A stretch of DNA of 64,000 nucleotides. Origin: Bacteroidota bacterium. GTDB lineage: Bacteria; Bacteroidota; Ignavibacteria; OLB7. The stretch is from positions 34,826 through 98,825 of the forward strand of contig JAFDZV010000018.1 of the NCBI GenBank assembly GCA_018266795.1, in the 5' to 3' direction. This document shows positions 44,885-55,047 of the stretch, one piece after another. Numbering within the stretch: the first letter of the stretch is position 1; each line of letters opens with the position of its first letter. A model generated the notes under the pieces. It was not told the origin of the DNA and did no database searches. It was given only the letters and a program-made list of their open reading frames with translations. The position numbers and the translations under genes were made by a program.

Positions 44885-47800
44885 CTATTCCAGAATCATC
44901 ATCTGGCGCGAGTCCGAGTTGCCCCGGACATCCGGGTAGTAGTTGAGCATGCCGATGGTTGGCATTACTCCGTAGCTGCCCGGAATCTGCGCCCGAAGGA
45001 TGTAGGAGAACTCGTAGGTCTTCGGCTCCAGGCGCTGCGCGAAGAACGCGATCTTGTTATCCTTGATATCGCGGCTGGAGTACCACCACTTCCATCGTTC
45101 GCCGCCCGAAGGGGCGATCCCCTGGTAGTCGGTCTCGCCATCGATCACGTAGTTGTCCGTCTCGGTCATCACCTCGCAGCCTGCAGGGAGCGGGTCCTCC
45201 AGCAGGAAGTACTCGTACGCCTTGTTCGGAACGATCTTCACCTTCACCAGCAGCTCGTCGCCGGAGTGAACCGTGCCGTTGAAGGACTGCTTCGTGTAGA
45301 TGTATGCGCCGTCGCGCAGTTCACGGCGCAGCACGAAATACTCGCGGCTCACGGCAAAGCCCTGATTGTCCGGATGGATCGATGCCACATCGCTGTAGTA
45401 ATCCACCCATGCTGCGGCGTGAAGGTTTCCGGAGCCGGTTTTCTCCACGGTGATCGTGTTGCGGCCGGCATGCACCTGGCTGGCGTCCACCGTAATGCGT
45501 TGATCCGCGCCAAGCATCTCCGCCTTGGCGATCCGGCGTGTGTAGATCGGGTTGCCGTTCAGCTTCACGGTGATGGAATAGTCCGCGTCGCCCGTGGGGT
45601 TGGCTCGGAGATAGTCCGCCATCGTGAACACGATCATCGCGCTCTGCCGCGTGTTGCCCCAGGAATTGCCGCGCTTCTGCGACATCAGCCATGCGATGCC
45701 CCGGTTCAACATCTCCTCCTGCCCGCCGGTTTCGAACAGCGCCTTCACGGCGAATGCAGAGGTCTCCAGATTGTCCTCCTGCCATGCATGTTCCCAGGTA
45801 ATTCCCTTCCAGCAGGTTCCGCCGTTCTCCGTCTTCGCCATGGAAGCCAGCCGTGCGGCGAGTGCGGAGGCGGTGGCACTGTCTCTCTGGTTGTGGGCCG
45901 CCAGCGTGAGGAGCGCGATGCAGTAGCCGTTCACGTCCGTGCGCCTTGCCAGCTCCTCGATCCGCTGGCTGCAGAGCGGATCGAGGTTCCCGGCCGCGAT
46001 ATACGTTGCCACGTAGAGCATGTACGCTTCGCTCGTGGGGTCCAGCGGCGTTCCCCGCTGGCTGTACGATCCGGCCGCCGGCCGCGTCCTGATCTGCTCG
46101 CGCAGCGAGGCGAGCCCGCGATCGTAGCGCGATCCATCCACATCGTAGCCGGCCTTGCGCGCAACCGTGAGACCGTACATGATGTAGGCGGTCATGAACG
46201 GATGCGTGGCGTCGGCCTGCCACCATCCCCAGCCGCCATCGGAATGCTGATAGCCGTACAGCTTCTCCAGTCCAGCGGCCACCATCTTCGGCATCTCGGC
46301 CTTCTTCTTTTCGTCGAAGGGGAGATGCAGATCGCGCAGCACGTTCGCCACCACGATCGTCGGGAGGAAGCGGCTCATCGTCTGCTCGGCGCAGCCGTAG
46401 GGATAGCCGATCAGATCATCCAGCGCACCGATTACGGAACTGCCAACCGATGGTGAGAGCGCAATCGAAAGCGATCGCGAGGTGCTGTCCGTTCCTTCCG
46501 GCACGTCGAGCGTCATCGTGGACGAATGAACCGGCTCCGCCAGATCCGTTGCTGCTGACGCGCTCCCCTTCAGGCCGCGCGGAAGGATCGGGACGCTGCG
46601 CCGCATCGCGTCGGATTCCGCTCCCGTCAGCGCCGTCACCGTGATCGTGGTGCTGTCCGTGCCGCTCACGGCCACCGGCCAGTCCACGCGGCCCTCGCCA
46701 TTGGCCGGGACGGTGACGGCCGTATCGTGCATGCCGAGCTCCGCCTGCGTTGCGTTGAAGCGAAGCGTTACGTGCTGGTCCTCCGCCAGATAGTTGTGGA
46801 CATTCGTTGCGATAAGCAGACGGTCGCCCTGCGTCACGAAACGCGGCGTCTCCATGCGAACAAGCAGGTCCTTGCGCACGATCACATCCTCCGTGGTCTC
46901 GCCAACCTGCGTCTCCTCGCCCACGCCTCGCACCACGATGCGCCAGGTGGTGAGATTGTCCGGAAACTTCACCACCACCTTCGCATATCCTTCGGCATCG
47001 GTACGCAGTTCCGGCGCCCACTCCATGATGTCGCGGAAATCCGCCCGCATCTTCGGCTGAACGTATCCGGCGATTCCGTCATCCGTCTTTTCGATGACCG
47101 GACCATTCTCCGTGACCGTTCTCACAGTATCTGCTACTGCAGACGCTCTCCCGCTCCGTATCGATATGCCACCGCCCGAGTTGGCGTCCGTGACCAACCC
47201 GGACATCGGAACGGACGCCACGCGATCCAGCTCCACGGCATGACTCAGCGATTTGCGCCGCACATGTATTTCGCGATCCTCCCCGGAGGGTGAGAGCGGG
47301 GCATCTTCCTCGTCCCCCGCCATGTCCCGATACTTGTACTTGAGCTGCTCATAACTCGCCGGGAATGTGAACGGCGGCGCGGATGTCTGCACGTTGTTGG
47401 CCCGGTGCGGATAGAAGACCGAGGCAATCGGCTTCGTTCCATCCGCCATGATATCGTACAACGATACATCCACCATGGCGAGCGCCAGATCGGCGCCCGC
47501 AAGCGGCCGGTTCTTTCCGTCCAGCGCCCGCACGGTGATCGTGCCGGAGTCACCGGGGCGATACGTGGCGCGATCGTGGGCCACCTCCAGCTTCATCGCA
47601 TACGGCGCCGCGCGAACCGCGATCTCTCGTCCACCGGTCTGTACGCTTCTGTTCACCACGGTGGAGACGCCCAGGAAGAAGTTCGGCGCATACTCCTCGC
47701 GTACCGGCATCGCGACGATCGCTGCATGCCCGCCGAATCGCTGCACACTGTGCCGGTAGATGGAGGTTCCCTCCGCCGTGATCAGTGCGTCGGCGAACGG

Positions 47801-49648
47801 CGTCGGGGTGAGCACCAGAGCGTTTACTTCCTGGCCGGGCTCATAACTGTCGTGTTCCGGGATGATGGTGATCGCTCCATCGGCGGGAACTTCGCCTGCG
47901 AGTTCCGGCCCTGCCACGTACACGGTGCGTGTGGCCTCCGATGTGACTCCGCGTGCATCGGCCGCGGCCGCGCGCAGCTCGATCATGCCGCCCGCCACGG
48001 GAAGGCACGAGGCGTGGATCGCCCCGTTTGCGTCACTGGTCCGATCCTCCTCCCACAGCACGGAGCGCTGTGCCTGCGTGGATCGCGACCCGCCGTCGCC
48101 GTGCCATATGCGCGTGGCGCTGACGTGAACCACAACGCCCGCCGGCGACTTCCCGTCGTAACGATTCAGCTTCACATCCATCTCGATTGGTATGCCGGCT
48201 CCGTAGAAGTTCCGATCGCTTGCTGCTGAGAGGGCGAGATCGGAATGTGTTACCTGGGCGCTCGCGGAGCCCTCGATCATCCGCCGGCTTCTGTCCACAA
48301 CACGGGCCTCCACGCTGTAGACATAGTCTCCGTTCCCCCTGGCGTCCGTCGGGATCTCGAACCGGTAGCTTCCCTGCGCATCCATCTGGCCGTTGAGTGT
48401 GCGGACCATCTCCGTTGCGCGGGAGGCGGGCTTCGACCCGTAGTTGCTGGCGCTCGAAGTGCCGGGAATCATGGTGCGATATACCAGGCATTCCACCGTG
48501 GCTCCGGCCACCGGCTCGCCGAAGTGATAGCGCGAGCGAACAGTTCCGCTCATCGTTTCGCCGGAGGTATAGTGCGGGCGCTCCGTGGTAACGTCCACAC
48601 TGTATTCAGGCTTCTTGTACTCGATCACGTCGAACTGATGCGAGCCGGGGACGCCGCCAACCGTGGCGACTGCGGTGTACGTGCCGAGCGGTGCTTCCTG
48701 CCCGAGCGCGATCTCGCCGTGAAAGATGCCGCTCCTCGAGATCTGCACCGTCTGCTTGCCGATTCCCTTGCCGCGCGCATCGGTGAACTGGATCTCCGCC
48801 GTGCGCACCGATGCCGTTGTGTAACGGCCGTTGCTGATATCGCGCACCACGCCGCGATACTGAACCTGATGGCCGGGGCGGTAGACGTGGCGGTCCGTGT
48901 GAAGATAGACGGTGCGTACCGCGGAGGTATTTGCCGTGGCAGGTGTGTAAGGTGCTGATATCAGGCTTCCCTGGTTGTAGCCGAGAATGTTGACGGGTGG
49001 ATCGCGCCGTTCGATGCGCGAGGGAGAGAAGTAGACGGTGCCGTCCTCATCGGCGGCGATCTGGTTGGTGGATCCGTTTCGCCCCACAAGGGTGAGCCGC
49101 GCAAACGGGATCTTGGCGCCGGTTCGTGTGTTGACCACGAAGAACAACTGATGTTCCGCGTCGCTCTTCATCACCAGTGTCTGGTCGGAGATCACGAGCG
49201 TGGAGCCCTGTGCAATCGGCTGATCGTTGACGGCGAACACGTAGACACCGGGTGCGCGTATCGGAAGCGGGATCGTCTCGTTCACGTAGCCGCCGTCGAC
49301 GGCCACGTGCGGGTTTTGGTTGTAGGTCCCGACGTATCGGAGCCGGGAAGCCCATGCAACAACGGAGTCATGGTTCTTCGGGGCCGGTTTCGATTCGTCC
49401 AGATAGTCGTACGGGTTGTTCATGTAGGCGATTGGATCGGCAACGCGATATGCACGTACATGAATGGCCTGCCGGGCGCGTGCCACCCCCACGTAGCGAA
49501 TGCCGATGGCGGTGTCGCTGCTCGAGTAGGGGTGGTCCGCCGTGGCGGAATAGGGTTGATACCTTCTCTGCGAGAAGAGATTGAGTGCCGCAAGCAGCAG
49601 CAGCAGGATGGTGGCCGGGAACAGCCGGCCGTGGTTGCATCGGATCAT
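44885..49648 (-). CDS. Alpha-2-macroglobulin family protein 3 (thioester CAEQ)
   Basis: 1587 residues from ATG 49648, where the signal peptide (LFPATILLLLLAALNLFS) begins; the frame upstream is unlike the paralogs. MG2-type HTDRHVYRPGHQVQYRG is at about 248. The candidate bait is the longest of the set (about 753-873): acidic, then basic, then Ser/Gly-rich, ending at FRDIMEWAPELRTDAEG. The thioester is GCAEQTMSRFLP with Cys1086 and Gln1089. TED has GGWGWWQADATHPFMTAYIM. The C-terminus ends VRGNSDSRQMMILE. It is more diverged at its N-terminus than proteins 1 and 2 and lacks their FDxDDNSF motif. Confidence 0.93.
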   Translation of the reverse strand: MIRCNHGRLFPATILLLLLAALNLFSQRRYQPYSATADHPYSSSDTAIGIRYVGVARARQAIHVRAYRVADPIAYMNNPYDYLDESKPAPKNHDSVVAWASRLRYVGTYNQNPHVAVDGGYVNETIPLPIRAPGVYVFAVNDQPIAQGSTLVISDQTLVMKSDAEHQLFFVVNTRTGAKIPFARLTLVGRNGSTNQIAADEDGTVYFSPSRIERRDPPVNILGYNQGSLISAPYTPATANTSAVRTVYLHTDRHVYRPGHQVQYRGVVRDISNGRYTTASVRTAEIQFTDARGKGIGKQTVQISRSGIFHGEIALGQEAPLGTYTAVATVGGVPGSHQFDVIEYKKPEYSVDVTTERPHYTSGETMSGTVRSRYHFGEPVAGATVECLVYRTMIPGTSSASNYGSKPASRATEMVRTLNGQMDAQGSYRFEIPTDARGNGDYVYSVEARVVDRSRRMIEGSASAQVTHSDLALSAASDRNFYGAGIPIEMDVKLNRYDGKSPAGVVVHVSATRIWHGDGGSRSTQAQRSVLWEEDRTSDANGAIHASCLPVAGGMIELRAAAADARGVTSEATRTVYVAGPELAGEVPADGAITIIPEHDSYEPGQEVNALVLTPTPFADALITAEGTSIYRHSVQRFGGHAAIVAMPVREEYAPNFFLGVSTVVNRSVQTGGREIAVRAAPYAMKLEVAHDRATYRPGDSGTITVRALDGKNRPLAGADLALAMVDVSLYDIMADGTKPIASVFYPHRANNVQTSAPPFTFPASYEQLKYKYRDMAGDEEDAPLSPSGEDREIHVRRKSLSHAVELDRVASVPMSGLVTDANSGGGISIRSGRASAVADTVRTVTENGPVIEKTDDGIAGYVQPKMRADFRDIMEWAPELRTDAEGYAKVVVKFPDNLTTWRIVVRGVGEETQVGETTEDVIVRKDLLVRMETPRFVTQGDRLLIATNVHNYLAEDQHVTLRFNATQAELGMHDTAVTVPANGEGRVDWPVAVSGTDSTTITVTALTGAESDAMRRSVPILPRGLKGSASAATDLAEPVHSSTMTLDVPEGTDSTSRSLSIALSPSVGSSVIGALDDLIGYPYGCAEQTMSRFLPTIVVANVLRDLHLPFDEKKKAEMPKMVAAGLEKLYGYQHSDGGWGWWQADATHPFMTAYIMYGLTVARKAGYDVDGSRYDRGLASLREQIRTRPAAGSYSQRGTPLDPTSEAYMLYVATYIAAGNLDPLCSQRIEELARRTDVNGYCIALLTLAAHNQRDSATASALAARLASMAKTENGGTCWKGITWEHAWQEDNLETSAFAVKALFETGGQEEMLNRGIAWLMSQKRGNSWGNTRQSAMIVFTMADYLRANPTGDADYSITVKLNGNPIYTRRIAKAEMLGADQRITVDASQVHAGRNTITVEKTGSGNLHAAAWVDYYSDVASIHPDNQGFAVSREYFVLRRELRDGAYIYTKQSFNGTVHSGDELLVKVKIVPNKAYEYFLLEDPLPAGCEVMTETDNYVIDGETDYQGIAPSGGERWKWWYSSRDIKDNKIAFFAQRLEPKTYEFSYILRAQIPGSYGVMPTIGMLNYYPDVRGNSDSRQMMILE

Positions 49649-50058
49649 GGTACACTCACAGAATGCGTTGCGGTGTGCCCGTGCAGGGCCATCGTTCGCA
49701 ACAAGGTGACATTGATACGCCGGTACGGATTCTCTCCGGATCTTGGCGAAGGTTGCTGCTCGAAAGCGCCGCCGCTGCGATCCGGTACGTTCCGTTCGGG
49801 CAACACGCTGCCCGCGCTCCATGTTATCGTGCGGAGCGCCGACCTGCGCCGGAAGTACTGTCTATTGTGTGTTGTTGAAGGGGTGCGAGGCGGTGCGCGA
49901 TCGCATCATCCTCTTCGTTGCTGCCCGCGCCTACTGGCCTTCGGTCAATACACGATGAGGACGCGAGGCAGAGCGTTCAGTAACAACGATGGGTTAAGAG
50001 GCATGAGTTGTGGGCTATGCGATCATCACCCATCACTCATACCTCACGACTACGTCCG
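49649..50058. other. Intergenic region with heptad repeat
   Basis: 410 nt between A2M genes 4 and 3, with no credible gene. Near its right end, 50024-50051 reads CATCACC CATCACT CATACCT CACGACT in 7-nt phase, just beyond the stop codon of A2M-4. Confidence 0.5.
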
Positions 50059-53000
50059 TCACGGTGAGGCTGGCTCGCCGATCGCGAGCGTCATCGTGCC
50101 CGATGATCCGTACTGGATCGGGTTTCGGCCGGAGACAACTGCCGGGAGCACGCGGAAGGTGCCCGGCGTTGTGGCACGCACAACCGTGCCGTACTCATAC
50201 TGCAGCGACCACGACTTCGTTCCCACCGGCAGTACAACGCTTCCCTCGAGGCCGCTGAATGTGATCGGCGCGGCGCTCTGAAACAGGATGCGGCTGTTGT
50301 CCGAGGAGTCCGGATAGGTTCGCCTGTCGATCTGGCCGATCGAGGTCTCGCCGTCGGGAACGCAGCCTCCGGGAAGAGGGAGCGAGAGCGTGGCGCCTTC
50401 CACCGGCTCCCTGCTGAGCATCCGTACGCGTACCAGCAGCAGGTCGCCGGGGCGGATGGAGTCCGGCGGCTCGGCATGATAGACCCTGGTGCCGGAGATG
50501 CTCCGCGGGCTCAGCTTGAAGATGCTCCGATCCACATGGATGCCGCTGTTTGTTGAATCACCTCCGAAGTCGTTCGTCTCGTACTCCCACATCACCGTTG
50601 CATCCACGCCAGGCCCGCCGGTTGCATCGATGGTAATGCTGTTCTCACCCACCTTCAGCGGTGCGGCAAGCAGCACGGAGGTATCCGGGCGCATGAGGTC
50701 CGCGGGGGAATCCAGATGGCGTTCATACACGATGTCTCCATTCAGACGCACCGTAGCCACGTTGGAGAGCGGAAGGGCATATGTGCGCAGGTAGCGGGCC
50801 AGCGCCAGCCCGACGAGCGCGTTGCCGTAGTCGGTGCGCCAGTAGTTGAACTTGTTGACCTTCATCAGGTTCAGCGCTCCGCGGTGCATGATCGGCTGCT
50901 CCACTCCGATCGTCAGCAGCGTCTCCAGCACCATCCCCCTGGTGTCCGCGTCGCCGCCGTATCCCCACATGTCCCTCATTGCTCCGCTGCTGGACCAGGT
51001 AACCGGGGCACCGTTTCCGGGCTGGTCGCCATCGGCAATGGATATGAGCCGCGCGGTGCCGATGCTGTATCCATTGAGTGCAACCTGCGTTGCGATCCGT
51101 TCGGCGAGCGCCGTCTCTCCCAGTGAATGCGCCGCGAGGGCGAGTGCAGCTGCGGAGTTGTTCGGAAGTCTGTTTTCCTCCGTGAGCGCCTTGATGCGTT
51201 CGGCAAGCATCGGATTGCGATCGGTGCCGGAACGTGCGGCCGCGAGAATTGCGATCGCCTCCACTCCCGGCCTGAGCAGGCTGTCCTTCGGTATCGAGCC
51301 GGCCAGCCGTGCATTGCTGTCGAGAATGGCGATGAGCCTGTCATGTGCCCGCGCGATCGTCTCCGGCGGAACGTCGTGCCCTGCCTGCCGTGCGCGGAGG
51401 AGCGCGTAGAGTGTGATCGCCGTCCACGATATCCCCTCGCGTCCGGAGTAGGAACCGGCCCACCATTCGCCGGATGGGCGCTGTGTTCCAGCAAGGAGGG
51501 CGATCGTGCTGTCGATGAGGCGCGGCAACCGGGCGCGAAGCGTATCGGGCAGCGTGAACGGAGGGAGCGCGCCCAGTGCCTCCGTGGCGAGCGCGCACAT
51601 CAACATCATGTGCGGTACGTTGTTGAACGTGTTGCATCCCTTGATCAGGCTGTCCAGCCGGCCGAGCAGTGAGCCGGCCAGCGATGGGCGTAGAATCAGG
51701 CGCAACGTTCTCGGGCCTGTGCACGACGCGCGCACGCGAAGCCCGGTCTCCGCATGCAGCGCTGCAGCGTTCGTAATCAACTCCCTCGATTCTGCCACAT
51801 GACCTTTCGACGTTGCAACCGGAATGGCCGTGCTCTCGCTGTCCGTGATGCCGGCGGAGGCGGCCCGCAGGCTCACGCGAATGGTGTCCTCGGTGGTTAC
51901 GGCCAGCCGGAGTGCAACGGCCCGTGCCCCGAACGGCGGAATGATCATCGTGGAATCCAGATGCCTGCCCGTGGAGGTTGCCAGGTGCACCGTCGCGCTC
52001 CGTTGCGTCGAGGAACGGTTGCCTGCCACGGCTGCGAAGGCCGCCGTGTCACCCGGCGCGAGATGCGTCGGGCCGCTGTAGCGAACGGTCAGAGGCTGCA
52101 CGCTCCTGATGATCCGAGCATCCGTTGCGAGCTGGTACTCGCCGCCGAAACCCACCGCGGCGAGGCTCCAGGTTGCGTCGTCGTTCGGCAGGCGTATCAG
52201 TGCGTGCGCGGCGCCGCGGTCGTCGGTAATCAGCGAGTCGTACCAGACCGTGCCGATCGTCCGGCTTCTCGGCAGAACAGGGCTTGCAGCATTTCGATGA
52301 ACAATCGTTTCATGGAACGAGCGTGCGTTTGAAGCGCCGTCGAAGGCGAACATGCGCGGTTCCGGTTCTCTCGAAATGCGCTGCTGCTGCAGCGTCCATA
52401 CGCGGGGCACTGCTGTTGCCGGCATGCCGGTCTGCAGGTATGCGCGATAGTCGAACGTCTGCGATGCCGAACGCAGGTATGGGATGGGAGCGGCGCCCCC
52501 GCGAGTCGGTTCCAGGCGGGGGCGCATCGTCTCCGGTGCCACGGCGGGATCGTTCCGTGTAAGCCACGCGGTGATCGCCACGCCCGGAACAGGATTGCCC
52601 AACGGATCGGTGACGGTAATGCCTGCGCGGCAGTATCCACCGGCCGTGTACGATGTGGAGTCCGTCGCCAGGGTCAACCGGAGCCCCGCCGGCTGGTTGG
52701 CGACGTCGAACTGCGTGCTGTCGGTGCACATCGTTCCGTGATGCCACGCGTTGAGGGCAACCGTTGTCCGCGGCGAATTCGCCGGCAGAAGCGGAAGCGT
52801 GACGATCGCGAAACCATGCTCCACGCGTGCCAGCATTCTGCGCGCCGGCTGCGCTGCGATCTCGGTGAGGTAGGCATCCGCATCCTCCCGCGGGTGGAGA
52901 ATCAACAGCCGCACGGTATCGTCCGGGGCATAGCGATACTTCTCGGCGATGATGCGCGGTTGATCCGCATACTGCCGGACTTCCGGCCCGCGTGCCCGCG

Positions 53001-55047
53001 CGTGCGATCCCGGGCCACCGGAGGCAGGCAGCCCGATCAGCATTGCGGAACGCGACGTAGTATGGCCCGCCGTATCCATCGTGCCCACAACAATCTCCAG
53101 AGAACCTTCTGTCTCCACGGGGCAGAGCACCGTTGCCATGCCCGACGAATCGCAGTGTACGGTGGTGCTCCAGATGGCGGATCGGTGCGCCCGTGCCGTG
53201 TCACCGGCATGTGCGGGATCCAGACGGTAGATCGTTACCGAACACGGATGGCCGCTCGTACCTTCTCCGGTAAGATCGGCGAGCCTGAGACTCAGCAACA
53301 CCTGCTCACCCACGCGGGCGAATCGCCGGTTGGGTTCCATGTCGATGCCGATGCCGCAACGCGTCACGAACACATCGCAGAGCGGAGCCCCGCCATCGGC
53401 TGTTCTGATCTCCGGAAGCAGGGAGCAATGGAGTACATAGTCCCTCTCGCCTTCCTGTACAGTCGGGATCAGAATCGTAAAACGGCCGTTCGTGTCCGTG
53501 GTGGCATTGCCCGAGCCGATTGCCGTCGGCATACCGTAGGCTTGCAACGGGACGGCTCCGAATGCGAACGATCCGTCGTGCTCCCATTCCAGCCGTTCGA
53601 GCCCGAAGATATAGCCGAAGGTGGCCAGGCTTGCCGGGCTTCCGTCGCGCTCCCGTGCGGATACGTCGATCGCGATCGTGTCGCCCCGCACGTACCATTG
53701 TCTGGATGGCTCGAGATCGGTGATGCAGCCGGCGCGGGTGTTGCTGGCAACGCGGACCGGCGCGTATTGGTTTCCCGAGTCGGATTCTACCTGGGCCTCG
53801 TACGTTCCGGGCGGAGCATTGCGCGGAATGACCAGGTCGCAATGCAGCTCGCCATGCTTCCCCGGTTGCAGGCTGTCCCTGTATACGCGAACAGGGGGCA
53901 GGCCATCGGAAGAGTAGGTGGCGTGCACGTCTGCGTATACCCTCTTCGTGGATGACATCCGAATCCGCCCACCGGTGTCGCGCTGCCGTGCGACGGCAAC
54001 AACGTGAACGGTGTCACCCGGCATGTAGAGCGATCGGTCCGTCCAGGCGGCAACGATCCCCTGCCCGGCCAATTCCCTGACGGGCGGCGCCGTGACACAT
54101 GCGAAGGAACCGTTCCGATAGGCCGTTACCAGCGGCGGCTGGTTGCCCGAGCTGATTCCGGATTGAAGCGATGGGATCGTAACCTCGGCAATGCCGTCCG
54201 GTCCCGTCGTTGTGCTGTCCGTGCGTCCCGGCGATGTCACAGCGATCGGCACATTCCCGAGGCGCTTTCCGGTAGCCGCGTCCACGGCGATGATCCGGCA
54301 GATGCCGCGTGAGGATTCCACGGCAAGATCGATGTCGTTGATCAGGAGCAGGGACCAGTCCGTCCACGTACCGTAGTTCATCTCCACCAGATAGCATCCG
54401 GGCGTACGCGTCCTGACCGGCACGTGCGTCAGATAGTAGTATGGCGTTGCAGGCGTTACAGTCCAGTGAGCATCATCGGTCCAACTTCCCCGATGCTCCT
54501 TCAGCCATTCGCGAAGCAACTGCGGGTGCTGATAGTTGCTTGCGCCGCGAACGAAGTCTGTGATCGGTGCCGGGCCGCTCACGCGGTAGAGACGGCACTC
54601 CACGGGCAGACCCGGTTCGGGATAGTGCGGCAGTTCGAGCAGGACCAGCGAGTCCGAGGAGCGAAATCCGCACGGCTCGCTTCCGGCGGGTACGTACATA
54701 TAGCCGAATCCATCCGTTGGCACCTTCGCCATCTGAATCGTGAACTGCGCCGGCGTTGCAGGGCCTATGTGCGCATGCCCTCTGAACTCCAGATAGCCGG
54801 CGGCCGTGCACGTGACGTCGTATACTCCGTCACTGTAGACCGTGACGTCGAGGAGGGAGTCCGGCCGGTGCACAACGGGGAGTCGTGCGTAGTAGGAGCC
54901 GGCGGTAATCTGCAGTCCCGAATTCGGAATGCGGTGGCCAAGGGAATCCAGCACCTGCACGGTGACGGTACGTTTCTGCGGCTGAGCGATCGCGGCGGCC
55001 GATGCAAGTGCGGCGATGACGACGATGGCGACGAGGAATGCACGCAT
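50059..55047 (-). CDS. Alpha-2-macroglobulin-like protein 4, thioester lost
   Basis: 1662 residues. A signal peptide (FLVAIVVIAALASAAAIAQ) leads into a CnaB/CRD-like domain (VTVQVLDSLGHRIPNSGLQI) that the other three lack. MG-type repeats follow (DRSLYMPGDTVHVVAVAR near 334; KYRYAPDDTVRLLILHP). The TED region is present (RLDSLIKG..., QRPSGEWWAGSYSGREGISW), but at the thioester position the sequence is GCNTFNNVPHMM: ungapped alignment puts Phe-Asn-Asn-Val over CxEQ. It cannot form the thioester. The C-terminal part still ends like the family (FRVLPAVVSGRNPIQYGSSG). It is the most 5' of the minus-strand A2M set. Confidence 0.88.
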   Translation of the reverse strand: MRAFLVAIVVIAALASAAAIAQPQKRTVTVQVLDSLGHRIPNSGLQITAGSYYARLPVVHRPDSLLDVTVYSDGVYDVTCTAAGYLEFRGHAHIGPATPAQFTIQMAKVPTDGFGYMYVPAGSEPCGFRSSDSLVLLELPHYPEPGLPVECRLYRVSGPAPITDFVRGASNYQHPQLLREWLKEHRGSWTDDAHWTVTPATPYYYLTHVPVRTRTPGCYLVEMNYGTWTDWSLLLINDIDLAVESSRGICRIIAVDAATGKRLGNVPIAVTSPGRTDSTTTGPDGIAEVTIPSLQSGISSGNQPPLVTAYRNGSFACVTAPPVRELAGQGIVAAWTDRSLYMPGDTVHVVAVARQRDTGGRIRMSSTKRVYADVHATYSSDGLPPVRVYRDSLQPGKHGELHCDLVIPRNAPPGTYEAQVESDSGNQYAPVRVASNTRAGCITDLEPSRQWYVRGDTIAIDVSARERDGSPASLATFGYIFGLERLEWEHDGSFAFGAVPLQAYGMPTAIGSGNATTDTNGRFTILIPTVQEGERDYVLHCSLLPEIRTADGGAPLCDVFVTRCGIGIDMEPNRRFARVGEQVLLSLRLADLTGEGTSGHPCSVTIYRLDPAHAGDTARAHRSAIWSTTVHCDSSGMATVLCPVETEGSLEIVVGTMDTAGHTTSRSAMLIGLPASGGPGSHARARGPEVRQYADQPRIIAEKYRYAPDDTVRLLILHPREDADAYLTEIAAQPARRMLARVEHGFAIVTLPLLPANSPRTTVALNAWHHGTMCTDSTQFDVANQPAGLRLTLATDSTSYTAGGYCRAGITVTDPLGNPVPGVAITAWLTRNDPAVAPETMRPRLEPTRGGAAPIPYLRSASQTFDYRAYLQTGMPATAVPRVWTLQQQRISREPEPRMFAFDGASNARSFHETIVHRNAASPVLPRSRTIGTVWYDSLITDDRGAAHALIRLPNDDATWSLAAVGFGGEYQLATDARIIRSVQPLTVRYSGPTHLAPGDTAAFAAVAGNRSSTQRSATVHLATSTGRHLDSTMIIPPFGARAVALRLAVTTEDTIRVSLRAASAGITDSESTAIPVATSKGHVAESRELITNAAALHAETGLRVRASCTGPRTLRLILRPSLAGSLLGRLDSLIKGCNTFNNVPHMMLMCALATEALGALPPFTLPDTLRARLPRLIDSTIALLAGTQRPSGEWWAGSYSGREGISWTAITLYALLRARQAGHDVPPETIARAHDRLIAILDSNARLAGSIPKDSLLRPGVEAIAILAAARSGTDRNPMLAERIKALTEENRLPNNSAAALALAAHSLGETALAERIATQVALNGYSIGTARLISIADGDQPGNGAPVTWSSSGAMRDMWGYGGDADTRGMVLETLLTIGVEQPIMHRGALNLMKVNKFNYWRTDYGNALVGLALARYLRTYALPLSNVATVRLNGDIVYERHLDSPADLMRPDTSVLLAAPLKVGENSITIDATGGPGVDATVMWEYETNDFGGDSTNSGIHVDRSIFKLSPRSISGTRVYHAEPPDSIRPGDLLLVRVRMLSREPVEGATLSLPLPGGCVPDGETSIGQIDRRTYPDSSDNSRILFQSAAPITFSGLEGSVVLPVGTKSWSLQYEYGTVVRATTPGTFRVLPAVVSGRNPIQYGSSGTMTLAIGEPASP

